Positions 17,181 through 27,775 are shown, counted from the first letter of the stretch. The stretch is 64,000 bases of DNA from Gemmatales bacterium (GCA_026004675.1 BPJP01000001.1:248001-312000); one strand, 5' to 3'. The notes: a model not told the origin generated them from the sequence alone. Numbers and translations: made by a program.

Positions 17181-18421
17181 CGATCAGGATTTTTGCTGTT
17201 TCCGGCCGCATGATTCGCGGATCGGGCATTTCTCCGGCCCGAAGTTTCTCTCGCAGCTCTCGGCCGCTAATCGAAACCGCCTTGTAGCCCTTGGGTGCAT
17301 ACTCGTCGACGAGTCCCACACGCCCTAATTCTTCGTAAAAAGCCGCGAAGCCAACCTTCACCGGCTTGATCAACAACTCGCCGCGGAGTTCGTCGAACTT
17401 TCTCTGGGCAGCCAATCCGTCCCAGATATCGGTGCCATCGTCAAAGGGAGCGTCCGCGTGCTTCCGCCCGATGATGATATGCGTAAAGCCGAAATTCTGC
17501 CTGTAAATGGCATGCATGATGGCTTCTTTCGGGCCAGCGTAAAACATCTTGATGTCCAAGCCGATCAACAGCAGGCGATCGGTCAAGTCGCAACCGGCCT
17601 TCTTCCACAGTTCTTCATCTTTATCTCCCTGGCCCAAAGCCTTGTTTTCGATCAGCGCCTGGTAGGTGCGCATGCGGGTGGCGGCATCGACATCGTCTCC
17701 CTTGGTTTCGCCGACGAGCGGGTTGAGCACAGCGCCGGCGAAATGACCTTCGCGTGTCAGGCGTTCCAGCCCGATCACGAGAGCGTATTCGTGGGCGCGG
17801 TGCAACGGATTGCGGGTTTGAAATGCCACCACGCATTGCCAGCCCTTTTCACGAAACAGGGCACGCGTTTCTTTAGGTGACAAAATGAAACGTCCATATT
17901 CTGGGTGCCGGGCGGGAGGCAAAACGTGAACTTCTCCCCCTAGAAGCATATCCCGCGGATCCTCCATAACCATTCGCCCGCCGGGGTGATCCGTCCTTTC
18001 CGTCCCGTAGACGCTCTTGATGTAACGTGGTTTGTCAAACGGAAAGATATCACTGATGTCCAGCGTGCCGACGATTTCGTCGTGGCGATTTACAAGTGCC
18101 ACCTTTTCACCACGTTTGAGCGAACCAGCCAGGTCCTTGTCGATCGGAAAAGCAATCGGAATCGTCCAGGCGTACGCTTTTCCGTTATGAAGGATCACCT
18201 CGTCGTCCAGGACGCGATTGAAGGTTTCTCTGTCCATGGCGCCGGTAAGCGGGCTGAGGCCGCCGTCGCCAATGCGGTAGAGGCTGGATAGATCGGCATC
18301 GCTGATGGGAACCCGTTTCAGGTTTTGAGCCGCCTTGCGAAAAGCATCGATCTCCCCCTTCTGGAACCATTCGATCAACCGGTTCGTTCAGTCCGCCATG
18401 GGGAGGGATCAGATCCTGCAT
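17161..18421 (-). CDS. sat: Sulfate adenylyltransferase (ATP sulfurylase), with an apparent 1-base frameshift near the start
   Basis: Sat makes adenylyl sulfate from sulfate and ATP in the cytosol. The catalytic motifs [11 protein letters not shown] and GRKHAD are intact, and the single-domain length fits. The true start is the ATG at 18421, nine bases after AAGGAG: it gives [20 protein letters not shown], the family N-terminus. That frame must join the main frame ([16 protein letters not shown]) about 20 residues on; removing one C from the five C at 18354-18358 (plus strand) restores a 419-residue protein. As read, only a TTG at 18378 starts the main frame, losing about 14 residues. cysH lies upstream on the same strand, so this is a sulfate-assimilation pair. 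Confidence 0.9.
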
Positions 18422-18530
18422 CAGACGTTCTCCTTGAATGAACATCGTGGTGTTTTTAGGCTGCAATGGTGAAGCCAACGACCAACGACAACCAAACGAA
18501 AAGGTGAAACAAGCGAGGTGCCGGTGGGAG

Positions 18531-19256
18531 TTAAATGCCGCTGCCTCCCTCGTGCTCAATCACATGCAGTCCGCATTCTTTTTTCACTTTTCCCGCCCAG
18601 CGCCCAGCGCGGTCGTCCTCGCCGTTCTTGACCGGCCTGGTGCACGGCCAACAGCCGATACTGGGATAGTTTTGATCATGAAGAGGATTATACGGGACGT
18701 TATTTTTCATGATGAAAGACCACACATCTTTTTTGGTCCAGCGCAAGAGCGGGTTGATTTTCACCATGTTGAATTTCCGGTCCCATTGGACGACGTCCGC
18801 TTTGGCTCGTTCCTCTGTTTGGTCCGCGCGGATCGCACTGATCCAGGCTTCGTATCCGACGGCGGCTTTGCGCAAGGGCAGGATTTTTCGGTCGTAACAG
18901 CACTGGTCAGGGCGGTGAACGTAGAGCGGACCGCCGTGTTCGGCTTCGTATTCCGCGACACTCAACTCGGGATAGATGAATTCGACCTCGATGCCGTACC
19001 GCTCCTTGATCCGTTCGCGCAATTCCAAGGTTTCACGAAACTGATAGCCCGTCTCGAGGTTGAAGATGCGCACCCTCGGTTCGATTTCGGCAAGCATGTG
19101 GATCAGACAGCAGCCCTCTGCTCCGAAAGCCGTTCCCATCGTCAGTCTGGGAAAGAATCGATCGACCGCCCAGCGCAGAATTTCTTGTGGCGTTCGTTCA
19201 CGCAGCTCCGCCGCGACGGCGCTGATTTCCTCCAGTGACATCGAACCATTCACCAT
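18531..19256 (-). CDS. cysH: Phosphoadenylyl/adenylyl-sulfate reductase, [4Fe-4S] type
   Basis: The enzyme reduces activated sulfate (APS or PAPS) to sulfite using thioredoxin. The fold shows FNLETGYQFRETLEL and HRPDQCCYDRKILPL followed later by SIGCWPCTRP; the CC and CxxC pairs are the [4Fe-4S] ligands of the APS-reductase type, and KKECGLH near the end supplies the catalytic Cys. The P-loop-like start is GTAFGAEGCCLIHML. I chose the ATG at 19256 because GAGG lies seven bases upstream; ATGs at 19274 and 19241 are in frame. sat follows about 110 bp downstream, and the reductase consumes its product. Confidence 0.92.
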   Translation of the reverse strand: MVNGSMSLEEISAVAAELRERTPQEILRWAVDRFFPRLTMGTAFGAEGCCLIHMLAEIEPRVRIFNLETGYQFRETLELRERIKERYGIEVEFIYPELSVAEYEAEHGGPLYVHRPDQCCYDRKILPLRKAAVGYEAWISAIRADQTEERAKADVVQWDRKFNMVKINPLLRWTKKDVWSFIMKNNVPYNPLHDQNYPSIGCWPCTRPVKNGEDDRAGRWAGKVKKECGLHVIEHEGGSGI

Positions 19257-19550
19257 GGAAAACCTCGATCCCATTCCGCGGAATGATCATCACCTTGCCA
19301 CATGATCGGCCGTCGCACAAATCCACTTGACCCGGAAAGCAGGGAAGATCGGCGAGCTGCCTGTTTTGGCGTCGTCGGAGGCAAGCCGCCTGTTCAAGGG
19401 CGGTCCGTGCGGTCATGCATTTTTATGGGGATGGTCGAGAATTCGTCAAGTGCTTTTGCGGCGCCCACTTGCCACATTTGCCGGCTTTGCCGAATGCGAA
19501 TCTCTTGCGGCAGCCCATTGCGAGCCTTTTTCAAAAAACCCTGATTTGTT

Positions 19551-19580
19551 CTTGTATACAAAGGTACAAGATTCTACATT
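19551..19580 (+). promoter_or_regulatory. Candidate lexA promoter with overlapping operator
   Basis: TTGTAT (19552-19557) and TACATT (19575-19580) are 17 bases apart and could be -35 and -10. Overlapping them is the dyad CTTGTATACAAAGGTACAAG (19551-19570), with arms CTTGTA and TACAAG eight bases apart and an inner palindrome TTGTATACAA. A dyad over the -35 of lexA is what autoregulation would need. The rest of the 377-bp gap between cysH and lexA shows nothing I can name. Confidence 0.45.
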
Positions 19581-19633
19581 ATATAGTATGAACTAGCGTC
19601 TATCGTAAACCTTTGCGTTTTACGGAGGAAACA

Positions 19634-20246
19634 ATGCTCGACTTCAGTACACTCACCGACCGGCAGCGCGAAATTTATGAGTTCATCAAACAGAAAATCG
19701 AAGAGCGGGGCTATGGCCCGACCGTTAGAGAAATCGGTGAAAGCCGGGTCCCGCCGATCCGCTCCCCCAATGGCGTCATGTGCCATTTGCGAGCGTTGGA
19801 GACCAAGGGATTCATCAAACGGGCTGGGAAACAGGCAAGAGCTATCGAGCTTGTTCACTACAAACCTGGTTCGGCTGGGCTGCCTCTGCTTGGCGACGTG
19901 GCGGCAGGCCATCCGATCGATGCCCCTGCCCAGAGCGAACGCTTGGAATTTAATGAACTTTTTGGCCATCCTGAAAATTTCGCTTTACGGGTTCGCGGCA
20001 ATTCGATGATTGAAAGTCACATCATCGACGGCGATTATGTCGTGATCCGTCGGCGGGAGACCGCGGAGAACGGCCAACGCGTTGTCGTAATGGTGGACAA
20101 CGAAGTGACCCTCAAACGCTTTTACAAAACCGGCGACGAAATTCGCCTCGAACCGGACAATGGCAAGATGAAACCAATCCGGCTGGACGCCACCAAGAAC
20201 GTCCCGCATCCTGGGAGAACTAGTCGGCGTCTTGCGAAAATACTAA
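19634..20246 (+). CDS. lexA: LexA repressor, with an apparent 1-base frameshift near the C-terminus
   Basis: LexA represses SOS genes and cleaves itself with RecA. The N-terminal winged helix (LTDRQREIYEFIKQKIEERG, RSPNGVMCHLRALETKGFI) and the C-terminal peptidase domain are present: cleavage site Ala91-Gly92 in GDVAAGHP, catalytic Ser124 in RVRGNSM and Lys161 in VTLKRF. The start at 19634 follows GGAGGA. At 20203-20205 there is CCC where CC is needed; without the extra base the protein ends VRILGELVGVLRKY at the TAA ending at 20246 (203 residues), the normal LexA end. As read, the frame instead runs 50 unrelated residues to 20398. The active site is upstream of the lesion. Confidence 0.92.
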
Positions 20247-20404
20247 CGTCCGTTGGCAGCCGGCAGGAGAAGGTTGCGAAGAGCACTGCCGCACGGAAAC
20301 TGCAGGGCCATTCCGCGCGGCAGCGTGCTGACAGCGTTGGTTTTGCAGTCAGGCGGGTTCCCTTTGCCCGTCGTGCTTATCCTGTCGTGGCCTGGTGAAT
20401 CCGC

Positions 20405-21214
20405 TTAATTGATGTTGACCGGTTGGCTGTCCGCCCACGACCAGAGATAACACCATGTATTGCGGTTGTCGAAGCCAGGCGCCGCCTGCGTATAGCCGTA
20501 GGATCGTACGGTCCCATCGGCGAAGAGCATTGGCATCGCTCCCGGGTGCGGCGATCCCATGATGCTTTCGTCGATCGAGGCATAATCCTGCAATGGCAGA
20601 TACGAATAGCCAGCCCTTCGAATGAAACTCCATTGAACGTTGTTGTTGGTATACCAGAAGTTATCCGTACCGGTGGCATTTGGGTTCGAGTAATTGGCTG
20701 GCCGCATTGCCTTGTGCCCCATCAGGAACGTATTCGAAGTGCCGTCGGCGTTCGTAACCGCAGTCAAGTTCGTTCCGGAATAGCCACCAGGGGCTCCCGT
20801 CGTCCCGCCCAGAATCGAGACATACTGCATATTTGTGGTGTTCCGAATGTAAGAGTGCTGGGCAACGCCATAGTCGAACTTGGCGGCTGCTGCTGTTCGC
20901 CGCGACGGGCAGATCAAAATCTTGATGGGTTGGTTCGTGTTGTTTTGCTGTTCCATGTAGGGATTGATAGCCGAAAAGAAACTGAGCGCGCTCGGATTGG
21001 GGTGCGGGAATTGGTTGAACGCGTCGTGATAGCTGTGTATGGCCAGGCCAATCTGTTTTTGGTTGTTGACGCAGGCAATCCGGTTGGCAGCTTCACGGAC
21101 CTTCTGGATCGCGGGTAAAAGCAAACCCACCAGGACGCCGATAATGGCTATTACCACCAGCAACTCGATCAAGGTGAAAGCCGGCCGAGACGTTTTGTCA
21201 TTTGTTCGCAGCAC
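20405..21214 (-). CDS. DUF1559 prepilin-like protein
   Basis: A 269-residue protein of the planctomycete DUF1559 family. Residues 12-30 hold the type IV prepilin cleavage motif and helix ([19 protein letters not shown]), followed by [17 protein letters not shown]; the C-terminal region has the family's [17 protein letters not shown]. Such proteins are thought to be exported as pseudopilins and occur in many copies per planctomycete genome; their role is unknown. The GTG at 21214 is preferred because GGAGGG lies just upstream; an ATG at 21253 adds an odd 13-residue leader. It converges on lexA and is separated from ureD by an AT-rich gap. Confidence 0.88.
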   Translation of the reverse strand: MLRTNDKTSRPAFTLIELLVVIAIIGVLVGLLLPAIQKVREAANRIACVNNQKQIGLAIHSYHDAFNQFPHPNPSALSFFSAINPYMEQQNNTNQPIKILICPSRRTAAAAKFDYGVAQHSYIRNTTNMQYVSILGGTTGAPGGYSGTNLTAVTNADGTSNTFLMGHKAMRPANYSNPNATGTDNFWYTNNNVQWSFIRRAGYSYLPLQDYASIDESIMGSPHPGAMPMLFADGTVRSYGYTQAAPGFDNRNTWCYLWSWADSQPVNIN

Positions 21215-21300
21215 GATCAAGCCCTCCGAAATGGGATCGATGAAAGAGCACAAAAGCCATCGGCCGTCAATCTACAGAGGGCTGGATTAAGGCAGGATTA

Positions 21301-21345
21301 GATTAAAACATTTTAATGGTAATAGTTATCATTAAAGTTTAATGA
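21301..21345. promoter_or_regulatory. AT-rich, dyad-rich region upstream of the DUF1559 gene
   Basis: This 45-bp stretch is strikingly AT-rich for the window. It contains CATTAAAGTTTAATG (21330-21344), a near-perfect palindrome, and TTAATG/CATTAA arms (21313-21318 and 21330-21335) around 11 bases. It lies between the end of ureD and the start of the DUF1559 gene, both on the minus strand, and may hold the promoter of the latter or end ureD transcription. Confidence 0.35.
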
Positions 21346-21388
21346 AAACGGTCGGCCAAGCTACGCACAGAGCCGGCGACGTTCGCCA

Positions 21389-22300
21389 TCATTCGGCAAC
21401 AGAAAACCAATGCACCGGAGCGAGGTTGGCATCGTGCACGGTGAACAAGTCGCGTCCGGCGATGGCATTGGCAGCGGCAAAAGCCGTTTGCACCAGAAAG
21501 GCGATACAGTTTTCGGTGTCGCCTACGAGGCGCAGGCAGGTGTCATTCGCACCAGTCGGGAAAGAAGCGGCTCCGGCCAACGGCGGCGGAAGGATCGATT
21601 GTGGTGCCGAAACGAAGATGCTCGCGCTGGCCGGTTTGCCGCCAACATGCCACTGGCTGGCGCTTCTGTCCCACGGACCGCGCCAGCAAAAGCGATCGCG
21701 AAAGACGGGAGTTCGTTCCCGTTCCACGCAAAGGTCTTGGATGATGCAGTCGAAAACATGCTGTTCCGACAGAGCCCCCCGGGCGTAGCGGCCGGCCAGC
21801 CACAGGTCGCCCCAAATCAAACCAGCCTGCGGCTCCAGCGAGACGCGGATTTCTTGATAAAACCGGCAACCACGAAAAGGAATGGCCGGGCCGGGGAGCA
21901 CCACAAGGACCGCACCAGATTCGACATGAATGCGCCACTGCTGCGTCGCGAAAGAATTTACGGCGGGATGGATGCGGGTAGCCGACTGGCTCGTTAACAT
22001 GGCGAATGTGCCGCTCCGGGCCGTGATGTCAAGCAGGTGGGCATCTCCATCCATAATGCCATTGGTCGGATTCTGCAGATAGAACAACGCGGTACGGGCA
22101 GAATGGAGAGCGAATGGCGGCACGATATGAAGAGGAACCTGCTGGTAGCATCGGCCCAGGGCGGTGCCGTTGGCTCCAGGGACAATCTCCATTCGCACAC
22201 CGCCGATTCGACCGACAGTGCCGCCAGTGAGCGAGTAGCTCTTCAACTCGACGGGGACATGGAAGTCGTCGATTTGGATGGTAGTTGCTGGTTGACCCAT
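21389..22300 (-). CDS. ureD: Urease accessory protein UreD
   Basis: UreD (UreH) is the scaffold that binds urease and recruits UreF and UreG for nickel delivery. The sequence has the weakly conserved UreD pattern: [36 protein letters not shown] with the aspartates of the core, and [10 protein letters not shown]. With the ATG at 22300 it is 303 residues and overlaps ureG by 58 bases; a Met at 22195 would remove part of the first conserved strand ([10 protein letters not shown]), so the upstream start is kept, though not proven. It is the last gene of the urease operon, whereas in many bacteria ureD comes first. Confidence 0.88.
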   Translation of the reverse strand: MGQPATTIQIDDFHVPVELKSYSLTGGTVGRIGGVRMEIVPGANGTALGRCYQQVPLHIVPPFALHSARTALFYLQNPTNGIMDGDAHLLDITARSGTFAMLTSQSATRIHPAVNSFATQQWRIHVESGAVLVVLPGPAIPFRGCRFYQEIRVSLEPQAGLIWGDLWLAGRYARGALSEQHVFDCIIQDLCVERERTPVFRDRFCWRGPWDRSASQWHVGGKPASASIFVSAPQSILPPPLAGAASFPTGANDTCLRLVGDTENCIAFLVQTAFAAANAIAGRDLFTVHDANLAPVHWFSVAE

Positions 22301-22989
22301 TCGATTAACCTGTCGACCCCCTCACCGGTGCGTAAGCTGAGCAGCAAGAACGGACGATCGCCACGCATGCGCAAACTGTCTCGTCGCATCACTTCGAGAT
22401 CAGCCCCCACATGCGGGGCCAGGTCGATTTTGTTGATGACCAGCAAGTCGCTGCGGGTAATTCCCGGCCCGCCTTTTCGTGGGATCTTGTCTCCTTCGGC
22501 CACATCGATGACATAGATATGACGATCGGCCAGTTCAGGAGAAAAGGTTGCTGCCAGGTTGTCCCCACCGGATTCGACGATCACCACTTCCAGATCGGGA
22601 AACCGCTTTTCCAGCTCGGCAACGGCTGCCAGGTTGATGCTGGCATCTTCACGAATCGCGCTGTGGGGACAGCCGCCAGTTTCAATGCCAACGATGCGAT
22701 CCAGCGGCAAAACCTGCCTGCGCGACAAAAACTCCGCATCTTCGCGCGTAAAAATATCGTTCGTAATGACAGCAAGATTGATGCGAGGCCAGAACGACCG
22801 GCATAGTGTTTCAACCAGAGCCGTCTTGCCTGACCCAACGGGACCGCCAACGCCAATCGTGAATACCTTTCGACGAGGGCCACTGAACGGGCGTTGCGCG
22901 TCAGCATGCGGTTCATGATGGTAAACAGCCCGACGCATTTGCTCCGGATCAAGAGCGGAAAAGTCGCGAGTATAGATGGCTTTGTTCAT
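22243..22989 (-). CDS. ureG: Urease accessory GTPase UreG
   Basis: UreG (248 residues) is the GTPase that drives nickel insertion into urease. The P-loop GPVGSGKT is at residues 49-56. [17 protein letters not shown] carries the Cys-Pro-His nickel site, [17 protein letters not shown] is the next signature and [13 protein letters not shown] the guanine-specificity motif. A stretch rich in His ([12 protein letters not shown]) precedes the P-loop; it is short but could help bind metal in the absence of UreE. The ATG at 22989 has GAGG about nine bases upstream. It overlaps ureF by 41 bases and ureD by 58, so all three are coupled. Confidence 0.95.
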   Translation of the reverse strand: MNKAIYTRDFSALDPEQMRRAVYHHEPHADAQRPFSGPRRKVFTIGVGGPVGSGKTALVETLCRSFWPRINLAVITNDIFTREDAEFLSRRQVLPLDRIVGIETGGCPHSAIREDASINLAAVAELEKRFPDLEVVIVESGGDNLAATFSPELADRHIYVIDVAEGDKIPRKGGPGITRSDLLVINKIDLAPHVGADLEVMRRDSLRMRGDRPFLLLSLRTGEGVDRLIEWVNQQLPSKSTTSMSPSS

Positions 22990-23617
22990 AGCAAAGAACC
23001 TCATAGGCTGGGGCGAAACTTCCCGCCAGGGACAGCTCGGAATCGGCGAATCTTTCCGCCAACTGGTCAACATCGGGATGCAGTCGGCCGAGAATCTGCT
23101 GGCCGTGCGTGTGCCCGATCGGTATTGCGCGGACGCCGGCGCTGATCATTCCCGATGCCGCCTGGTGCAGAAAAACTGCGAGTGCCTGTCTGGCGGATGC
23201 GCCCGCGGCACAGGCTACGGCGCCGAACACCGGCGCATGATGCCATTCTTCTGACTGCTCACGCAAGGTCCAAGCCACGGTCTGCGACCACAACCAGGTT
23301 TCGGAGAGAGCCAGCAGCCGACCCCCCATTTCCCGGCTGGCGTCCCGCAACGTCTTCGGAGCGATACCGATTTCCAGAAGACGATTCGCCTTGGTGACGG
23401 TTTCCCAATCCTCGCCAGCTGCGTGGCGGCAGGCGACAGCGACCAGACAACCGTCCATAGGTGCCAACGAAAAGTGCAGCCAACTGCGCGTCCAGTTTTC
23501 CAAGTCGACTGCATTCGTCACCAAGCCTCGCTGGATGGCCGCCTCTAAGCCCCACGACTGGCTATACCCGCCGATGGGCAGAGCCGAATCGCCTAACTGC
23601 AACAAGCGAAGATTCAT
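22949..23617 (-). CDS. ureF: Urease accessory protein UreF
   Basis: UreF (222 residues) is the UreG-activating partner that sits on UreD. It begins [20 protein letters not shown], with the conserved [16 protein letters not shown] motif, and includes [10 protein letters not shown] and the C-terminal [16 protein letters not shown]. The start ATG lies one base from the stop codon of ureC, and the end overlaps ureG. There is no ureE between ureC and ureF, where it is often found. Confidence 0.93.
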   Translation of the reverse strand: MNLRLLQLGDSALPIGGYSQSWGLEAAIQRGLVTNAVDLENWTRSWLHFSLAPMDGCLVAVACRHAAGEDWETVTKANRLLEIGIAPKTLRDASREMGGRLLALSETWLWSQTVAWTLREQSEEWHHAPVFGAVACAAGASARQALAVFLHQAASGMISAGVRAIPIGHTHGQQILGRLHPDVDQLAERFADSELSLAGSFAPAYEVLCYEQSHLYSRLFRS

Positions 23618-23618
23618 G

Positions 23619-25337
23619 TCAGAATAAAAAATATCGCTGGGCCATGGGCAATTCCTTCAACGGTTCACAAGTGAGCAATTCACCGTCGGCCCATACGCGA
23701 TAGGTATCGGGGTCCACCCGGATGTCCGGCGTGGCCGTGTTGAGCGGCAAATCCGCTTTGCCAATCTTTCGGCACTTCTCGACGCCGAGCACTGGCCGCT
23801 GCAACCCGTACCGCTCGGGCATCTTCTTGTCGATGGCGATTCGAGACATAAAGGTGAAGCTTGTTTGCGTCAACGCCCGCCCAAATGATGCGAACATCGG
23901 CCGGGGATGAACCGGCTGCGGTGTCGGGATGCTGGCATTGGCGTCACCCATCTGGGCAAAGGCGATCATTCCTCCCTTGAGAACCATCTCCGGTTTGACG
24001 CCGAAAAACGCCGGCTTCCACAGAACGATATCAGCCCATTTTCCTTTCTCGATACTGCCGACATGTTCGGCGATTCCGTGAGTGATCGCAGGACAGATGG
24101 TATATTTCGCCACATAGCGTTTCGCCCGAAAATTATCGTTGCGTGGGCTGTCCTCCGACAACGGCCCAAACTGGATTTTCATTTTGTGGGCCGTCTGCCA
24201 AGTGCGGATGATCACCTCGCCGACCCGACCCATTGCCTGCGAATCCGAACTGATCATGCTCAAGGCGCCGCGGTCATGCAGGATGTCCTCGGCAGCGATG
24301 GTTTCCGCACGGATCCGGCTTTCGGCGAACGCTACGTCTTCGGGCACTTTCGGGTTAAGGTGATGGCAGCACATCAACATATCGAGGTGTTCCTCGATCG
24401 TATTGACGGTGAAGGGGCGAGTCGGGTTCGTGCTCGAAGGCAGAATGTGCGGGAACGATGCGATCTTGATAATGTCAGGCGCGTGTCCGCCACCGGCACC
24501 TTCCGTGTGGTAGGTGTGAATGGTCCGTCCGTTGATGGCGGCGATGGTATCTTCGACAAAGCCCGCTTCATTTAACGTGTCGGTGTGGATCGCGACTTGT
24601 ACGTCGAATTTGTCGGCAACTCGCAGGCAGCAGTCGATGGCCGCCGGCGTGGAACCCCAGTCCTCGTGTAACTTCAATCCACAGGCGCCGGCACGTATTT
24701 GCTCTTCGAGCGGCTCGGGCAAGCTGCTATTGCCTTTGCCGAGGAAGCCCAGATTCACGGGGAATGCTTCCGCGGCTTGCAGCATGCGCTGGATGTTCCA
24801 GGCGCCAGGGGTGCAGGTTGTGGCATTGGTGCCGGTTGCCGGTCCCGTGCCGCCGCCAATCATGGTTGTAACGCCCGATGCAATGGCGGTTTCTACCAGT
24901 TGCGGACAGATGAAATGGATGTGAGCGTCGATGCCACCGGCGGTTGCGATCAGGTTTTCACCGGCTATGACTTCCGTCGTGGGACCGATTACCATACTCC
25001 GATCGACGTTGGGTTGGATAAGCGGATTGCCGGCCTTGCCGATGCCAACGATGCGTCCGTCGCGAATGCCGATGTCCGCTTTAACGACGCCCCAATAGTC
25101 GAGGATGACGGCGTTGGTGATAACGACATCGAGGAACGATTCCCCCTTGCCGAGCTTTGGAGCCTGCCCCTGGCTTTCACGAATGACTTTCCCGCCGCCA
25201 AACTGGACTTCGTCGCCATACACGGTGAAGTCCTTTTCGATCTCGATAATCAGCTCGGTGTCGGCCAAACGAATGCGGTCGCCTGTTGTCGGGCCGTAGT
25301 GGCCGGCGTAGGCAGCGCGCGAAAGTGTTACGCTCAT
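23619..25337 (-). CDS. ureC: Urease subunit alpha
   Basis: UreC (572 residues) holds the dinickel site that hydrolyses urea to ammonia and carbamate. The ligands are all visible: His139 and His141 (DAHIHF), Lys222 to be carbamylated (GLKLHEDWG), His251 (AIHTDT), His277 (HTYHTEG), and the flap with Cys324-His325 (MCCHHLN). The sequence opens with [20 protein letters not shown], typical of bacterial alpha subunits. It follows ureB by 15 bp and ends one base from ureF. Nothing suggests loss of activity. Confidence 0.98.
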   Translation of the reverse strand: MSVTLSRAAYAGHYGPTTGDRIRLADTELIIEIEKDFTVYGDEVQFGGGKVIRESQGQAPKLGKGESFLDVVITNAVILDYWGVVKADIGIRDGRIVGIGKAGNPLIQPNVDRSMVIGPTTEVIAGENLIATAGGIDAHIHFICPQLVETAIASGVTTMIGGGTGPATGTNATTCTPGAWNIQRMLQAAEAFPVNLGFLGKGNSSLPEPLEEQIRAGACGLKLHEDWGSTPAAIDCCLRVADKFDVQVAIHTDTLNEAGFVEDTIAAINGRTIHTYHTEGAGGGHAPDIIKIASFPHILPSSTNPTRPFTVNTIEEHLDMLMCCHHLNPKVPEDVAFAESRIRAETIAAEDILHDRGALSMISSDSQAMGRVGEVIIRTWQTAHKMKIQFGPLSEDSPRNDNFRAKRYVAKYTICPAITHGIAEHVGSIEKGKWADIVLWKPAFFGVKPEMVLKGGMIAFAQMGDANASIPTPQPVHPRPMFASFGRALTQTSFTFMSRIAIDKKMPERYGLQRPVLGVEKCRKIGKADLPLNTATPDIRVDPDTYRVWADGELLTCEPLKELPMAQRYFLF

Positions 25338-25352
25338 GGCAGAGTTCCAGAA

Positions 25353-25766
25353 CTACTTGTTCATTTTGGTTTTTTTGGACTTTGTAGCGGCAACGACCGG
25401 CAGCTTTCCGCCGAGAAAGCTGGCCAGGTTTTCCAGGCTGCGCGAGCGAACAGACTTGTCATCGAGCGGCCCCATCACCAGACCATTGCCTCCAAAAACC
25501 GTGCGGCGGCCTGCCAACGCCACCAGTCTGACCGTTTTGATCTCTCCCGGCTCGAAGCGAACGGCTGTTCCCGCAGGCAAGTCCAAACGCATGCCATACG
25601 CCTTTTCGCGGTCGAATTGAAGCGCCCGATTGACTTCAAAAAAGTGAAAATGCGAGCCGACCTGCACAGGACGATCACCCGTGTTGTTTACCTCCAATAG
25701 GCAGGTTTCGCGCCCAGCGTTCAATTCGATGGCGTCGTCGTCGAAGAAATATTCGCCCGGAATCAT
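25353..25766 (-). CDS. ureB: Urease subunit beta
   Basis: The beta subunit (137 residues) is a separate gene here, as in most bacteria. It has [40 protein letters not shown] and [20 protein letters not shown], the family core. The C-terminal tail ([17 protein letters not shown]) is longer and more basic than the usual about 105-residue protein. It lies 14 bp after ureA and 15 bp before ureC, so the three structural genes are tightly coupled. Confidence 0.96.
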   Translation of the reverse strand: MIPGEYFFDDDAIELNAGRETCLLEVNNTGDRPVQVGSHFHFFEVNRALQFDREKAYGMRLDLPAGTAVRFEPGEIKTVRLVALAGRRTVFGGNGLVMGPLDDKSVRSRSLENLASFLGGKLPVVAATKSKKTKMNK

Positions 25767-25780
25767 TGTTGGCCTTGGCT

Positions 25781-26083
25781 TTAGACAATGGGCTGGTGAA
25801 CCGTGACTAGCTTGGTTCCATCAGGAAAGGTCGCTTCGACCTGGATTTCGTGAATCATTTCGCTGACGCCTTCCATGACGTCATCGCGAGTCAAGATGGT
25901 TCGTCCGGCGCTCATGATCTCGGCAACCGATTTACCATCGCGAGCCCATTCCAAAAGTTGACTCGTGATCAAGGCGACGGCTTCAGGATAATTCAACTTC
26001 AAGCCACGGTTGCGCCGCGCTTGAGCCAGTGCACCTGCCGTGTGGATTAACAGCTTGTCTTTTTCTTGAGGCGTCAGATGCAT
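25781..26083 (-). CDS. ureA: Urease subunit gamma
   Basis: The gamma subunit (100 residues, normal length) begins [20 protein letters not shown] and contains [20 protein letters not shown] and [20 protein letters not shown], then [20 protein letters not shown] with HQPI at the end; these are the family signatures. It is the first gene of ureABCFGD. A plausible promoter lies 38-65 bp upstream. Confidence 0.97.
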   Translation of the reverse strand: MHLTPQEKDKLLIHTAGALAQARRNRGLKLNYPEAVALITSQLLEWARDGKSVAEIMSAGRTILTRDDVMEGVSEMIHEIQVEATFPDGTKLVTVHQPIV

Positions 26084-26120
26084 GAGTCAGAACCCTTGGC
26101 CTCCACGAAACGTCAGTTGC

Positions 26121-26148
26121 ATTCTAAGAATTGGCCTGTCACCGACAA
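26121..26148 (-). promoter_or_regulatory. Candidate promoter of the urease operon
   Basis: On the minus strand TTGTCG (26143-26148) and TAGAAT (26121-26126) are 16 bases apart, a reasonable sigma-70 pair. Transcription would start about 30 bases before the ureA ATG. The rest of the divergent 226-bp gap to the porin gene shows no operator I can name. Confidence 0.45.
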
Positions 26149-26309
26149 GCACGAAATAGCGCAGTTTTCCCGCCTTGCCGAACAATCACACTTTTTGCTA
26201 CACGCCGTATTTTGTATGGCATCCGAATTTAGTGAAAATTTCTGCCATCCGATAACGACTATGAGAGCCGAACACCCTGCGCTTAGCGTATTGGAGGAGT
26301 ACGAAAACA

Positions 26310-27734
26310 ATGAAACGCCTTTACCAGTTAGGATGCGGGCTTTCCTGGATGATGATGGCGGTTGGTTCCGCGTTTGGTCAGCATGGAGTGGCCCCACAGG
26401 TGTCGATCACACACTCGAATCCATCAATCGCCTATCAATGCGACGAGCATAGGTCTGGTCGTTCGGTGCGATCAGCTGTCGAGCCGACAACCCGATCAGA
26501 AAGCTCTACGTCCGGTGTCGAGATGATATCGGAAGTCGTCCCGCCAATGCCTGTGACGCCAGTGCAGTACGAATCGGCCAGTGAGCAGGACGTGATTATG
26601 TCCTTGGATGTGCCTGTCGGCGAGGAGCAGCAGCCGCAATGGGGACCGACGCCTCCCGAAGATATCAAATTCATCGACAATCTCTTGGGTGGCTGGCTCG
26701 AACAACGCGGGTTGCGGATGTACGGCTGGATCAACCCAGGCTACACGTTTTCTTCGACTGGTCCAGGGCTTTTGATCGTCGAACCTCGTGCGAACCGCTT
26801 CGGTAACGAAGCGCTGGTCAACCAAATGGCGGTTGTGCTCGAAAAACCACTGGACCCGAAAGAATTCTCGCTCGGTTACAACGCCATCTTGTTTGCCGGT
26901 GCCGACCCCGCGTTAATTCGGCCTCGCGGAGGCTTCACGACCACCAACCCTCGTATGGGCATCGACTTCCGCCACCTCTACGTTTCCGCGCACCTGCCGA
27001 TCCTGACCGAAGGCGGTGTCGACCTGAAAATCGGGCGCCAAAGCACCGTCATTGGATATGAATCAGCGCTTGCGCCGTATCGGCCTTTCTACTCGATCGC
27101 CTACCAATGGTTTTATGCGCAAGACGGTGCTTGGACCGGAGCGTTGGCCATTTGGCACGTTAACGATCGACTGGACATTCTCAACGGCATCACGTTGGGA
27201 GCCAACACCTTCTTCACCCTGAGAGCTTCGGGGCCGGCCTACATCGGCCAGATCAACTATTGGCTGCAAGACGAAAAGAGGACGATGCTGACCCTGTCGG
27301 CCCATGCCGGCGATCAAGCCATTTTTGCCGCTCCAGGCCTCGCTGGCAACTTCGTCACCGTCTTCGAAGCCCGTATCTTTCACAAGTGGACCGAACGCCT
27401 CAAGACCGTTCTACAAACCAACATGGGTTGGGATGCGAACGTGCCTGGAATCGGAACCGGCGAGTTCTATGCGTTTGACATCATTCAGATCACTCACCTG
27501 ACCAAAAAGCTGGACATGAATTTCCGTGCCGAGTGGTTCAATGACGTTCAGGGAACGAGAACCGGTTTCGCAACCAACTATGAAGAGATCACCTTTGGTT
27601 TTGACTACCACCCCAAGCGTTGGTTGCGGATTCGTCCAGAAATACGGGCTGATTTCGCCAACGATGTGGACGTATTTGACGGCTCGAAAAAAGCCCAACT
27701 CACACTAGCGGTCGACTCGATCATCTCCTATTGA
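26310..27734 (+). CDS. Outer-membrane beta-barrel porin (OmpL/BBP2-like)
   Basis: A 474-residue secreted protein with a signal peptide (MKRLYQLGCGLSWMMMAVGS ending near AFG) and a low-complexity segment to about residue 105. The rest alternates short hydrophobic strands and aromatic-rich turns and contains RMYGWINPGYTFSS and DGAWTGALAIWHVNDRLDIL, features of the beta-barrel porin-2 (PF07642) type common in planctomycetes. It lies between the divergent urease operon and urtABCDE. Porins linked to urea or amide transporters are known elsewhere (FmdC of Methylophilus), so a role in urea entry across the outer membrane is inferred from position. GGAGGAG precedes the ATG. Confidence 0.8.
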   Translation: MKRLYQLGCGLSWMMMAVGSAFGQHGVAPQVSITHSNPSIAYQCDEHRSGRSVRSAVEPTTRSESSTSGVEMISEVVPPMPVTPVQYESASEQDVIMSLDVPVGEEQQPQWGPTPPEDIKFIDNLLGGWLEQRGLRMYGWINPGYTFSSTGPGLLIVEPRANRFGNEALVNQMAVVLEKPLDPKEFSLGYNAILFAGADPALIRPRGGFTTTNPRMGIDFRHLYVSAHLPILTEGGVDLKIGRQSTVIGYESALAPYRPFYSIAYQWFYAQDGAWTGALAIWHVNDRLDILNGITLGANTFFTLRASGPAYIGQINYWLQDEKRTMLTLSAHAGDQAIFAAPGLAGNFVTVFEARIFHKWTERLKTVLQTNMGWDANVPGIGTGEFYAFDIIQITHLTKKLDMNFRAEWFNDVQGTRTGFATNYEEITFGFDYHPKRWLRIRPEIRADFANDVDVFDGSKKAQLTLAVDSIISY

Positions 27735-27775
27735 GTCGTCGTGTGGCAATATTCCGAGAGTGCTTCGATTGCGAG

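Noticed and set aside
18354..18358. Programmed ribosomal frameshifting in sat
   Set aside because: No slippery heptamer or downstream structure is evident, and the same one-base surplus occurs in three unrelated genes, so a common technical cause is more likely.
19300..19430. SRP RNA or riboswitch upstream of cysH or lexA
   Set aside because: The stretch with CCCGGAAAGCAGGGAAG resembles the SRP RNA loop only superficially; the required GGAAGG and AGCAGCC elements are not in place, and no SAM-type motif was found.
20247..20398. A genuine 50-residue C-terminal extension of LexA
   Set aside because: The correct LexA ending is encoded in the neighbouring frame immediately after the extra C, so the extension is a frameshift product.
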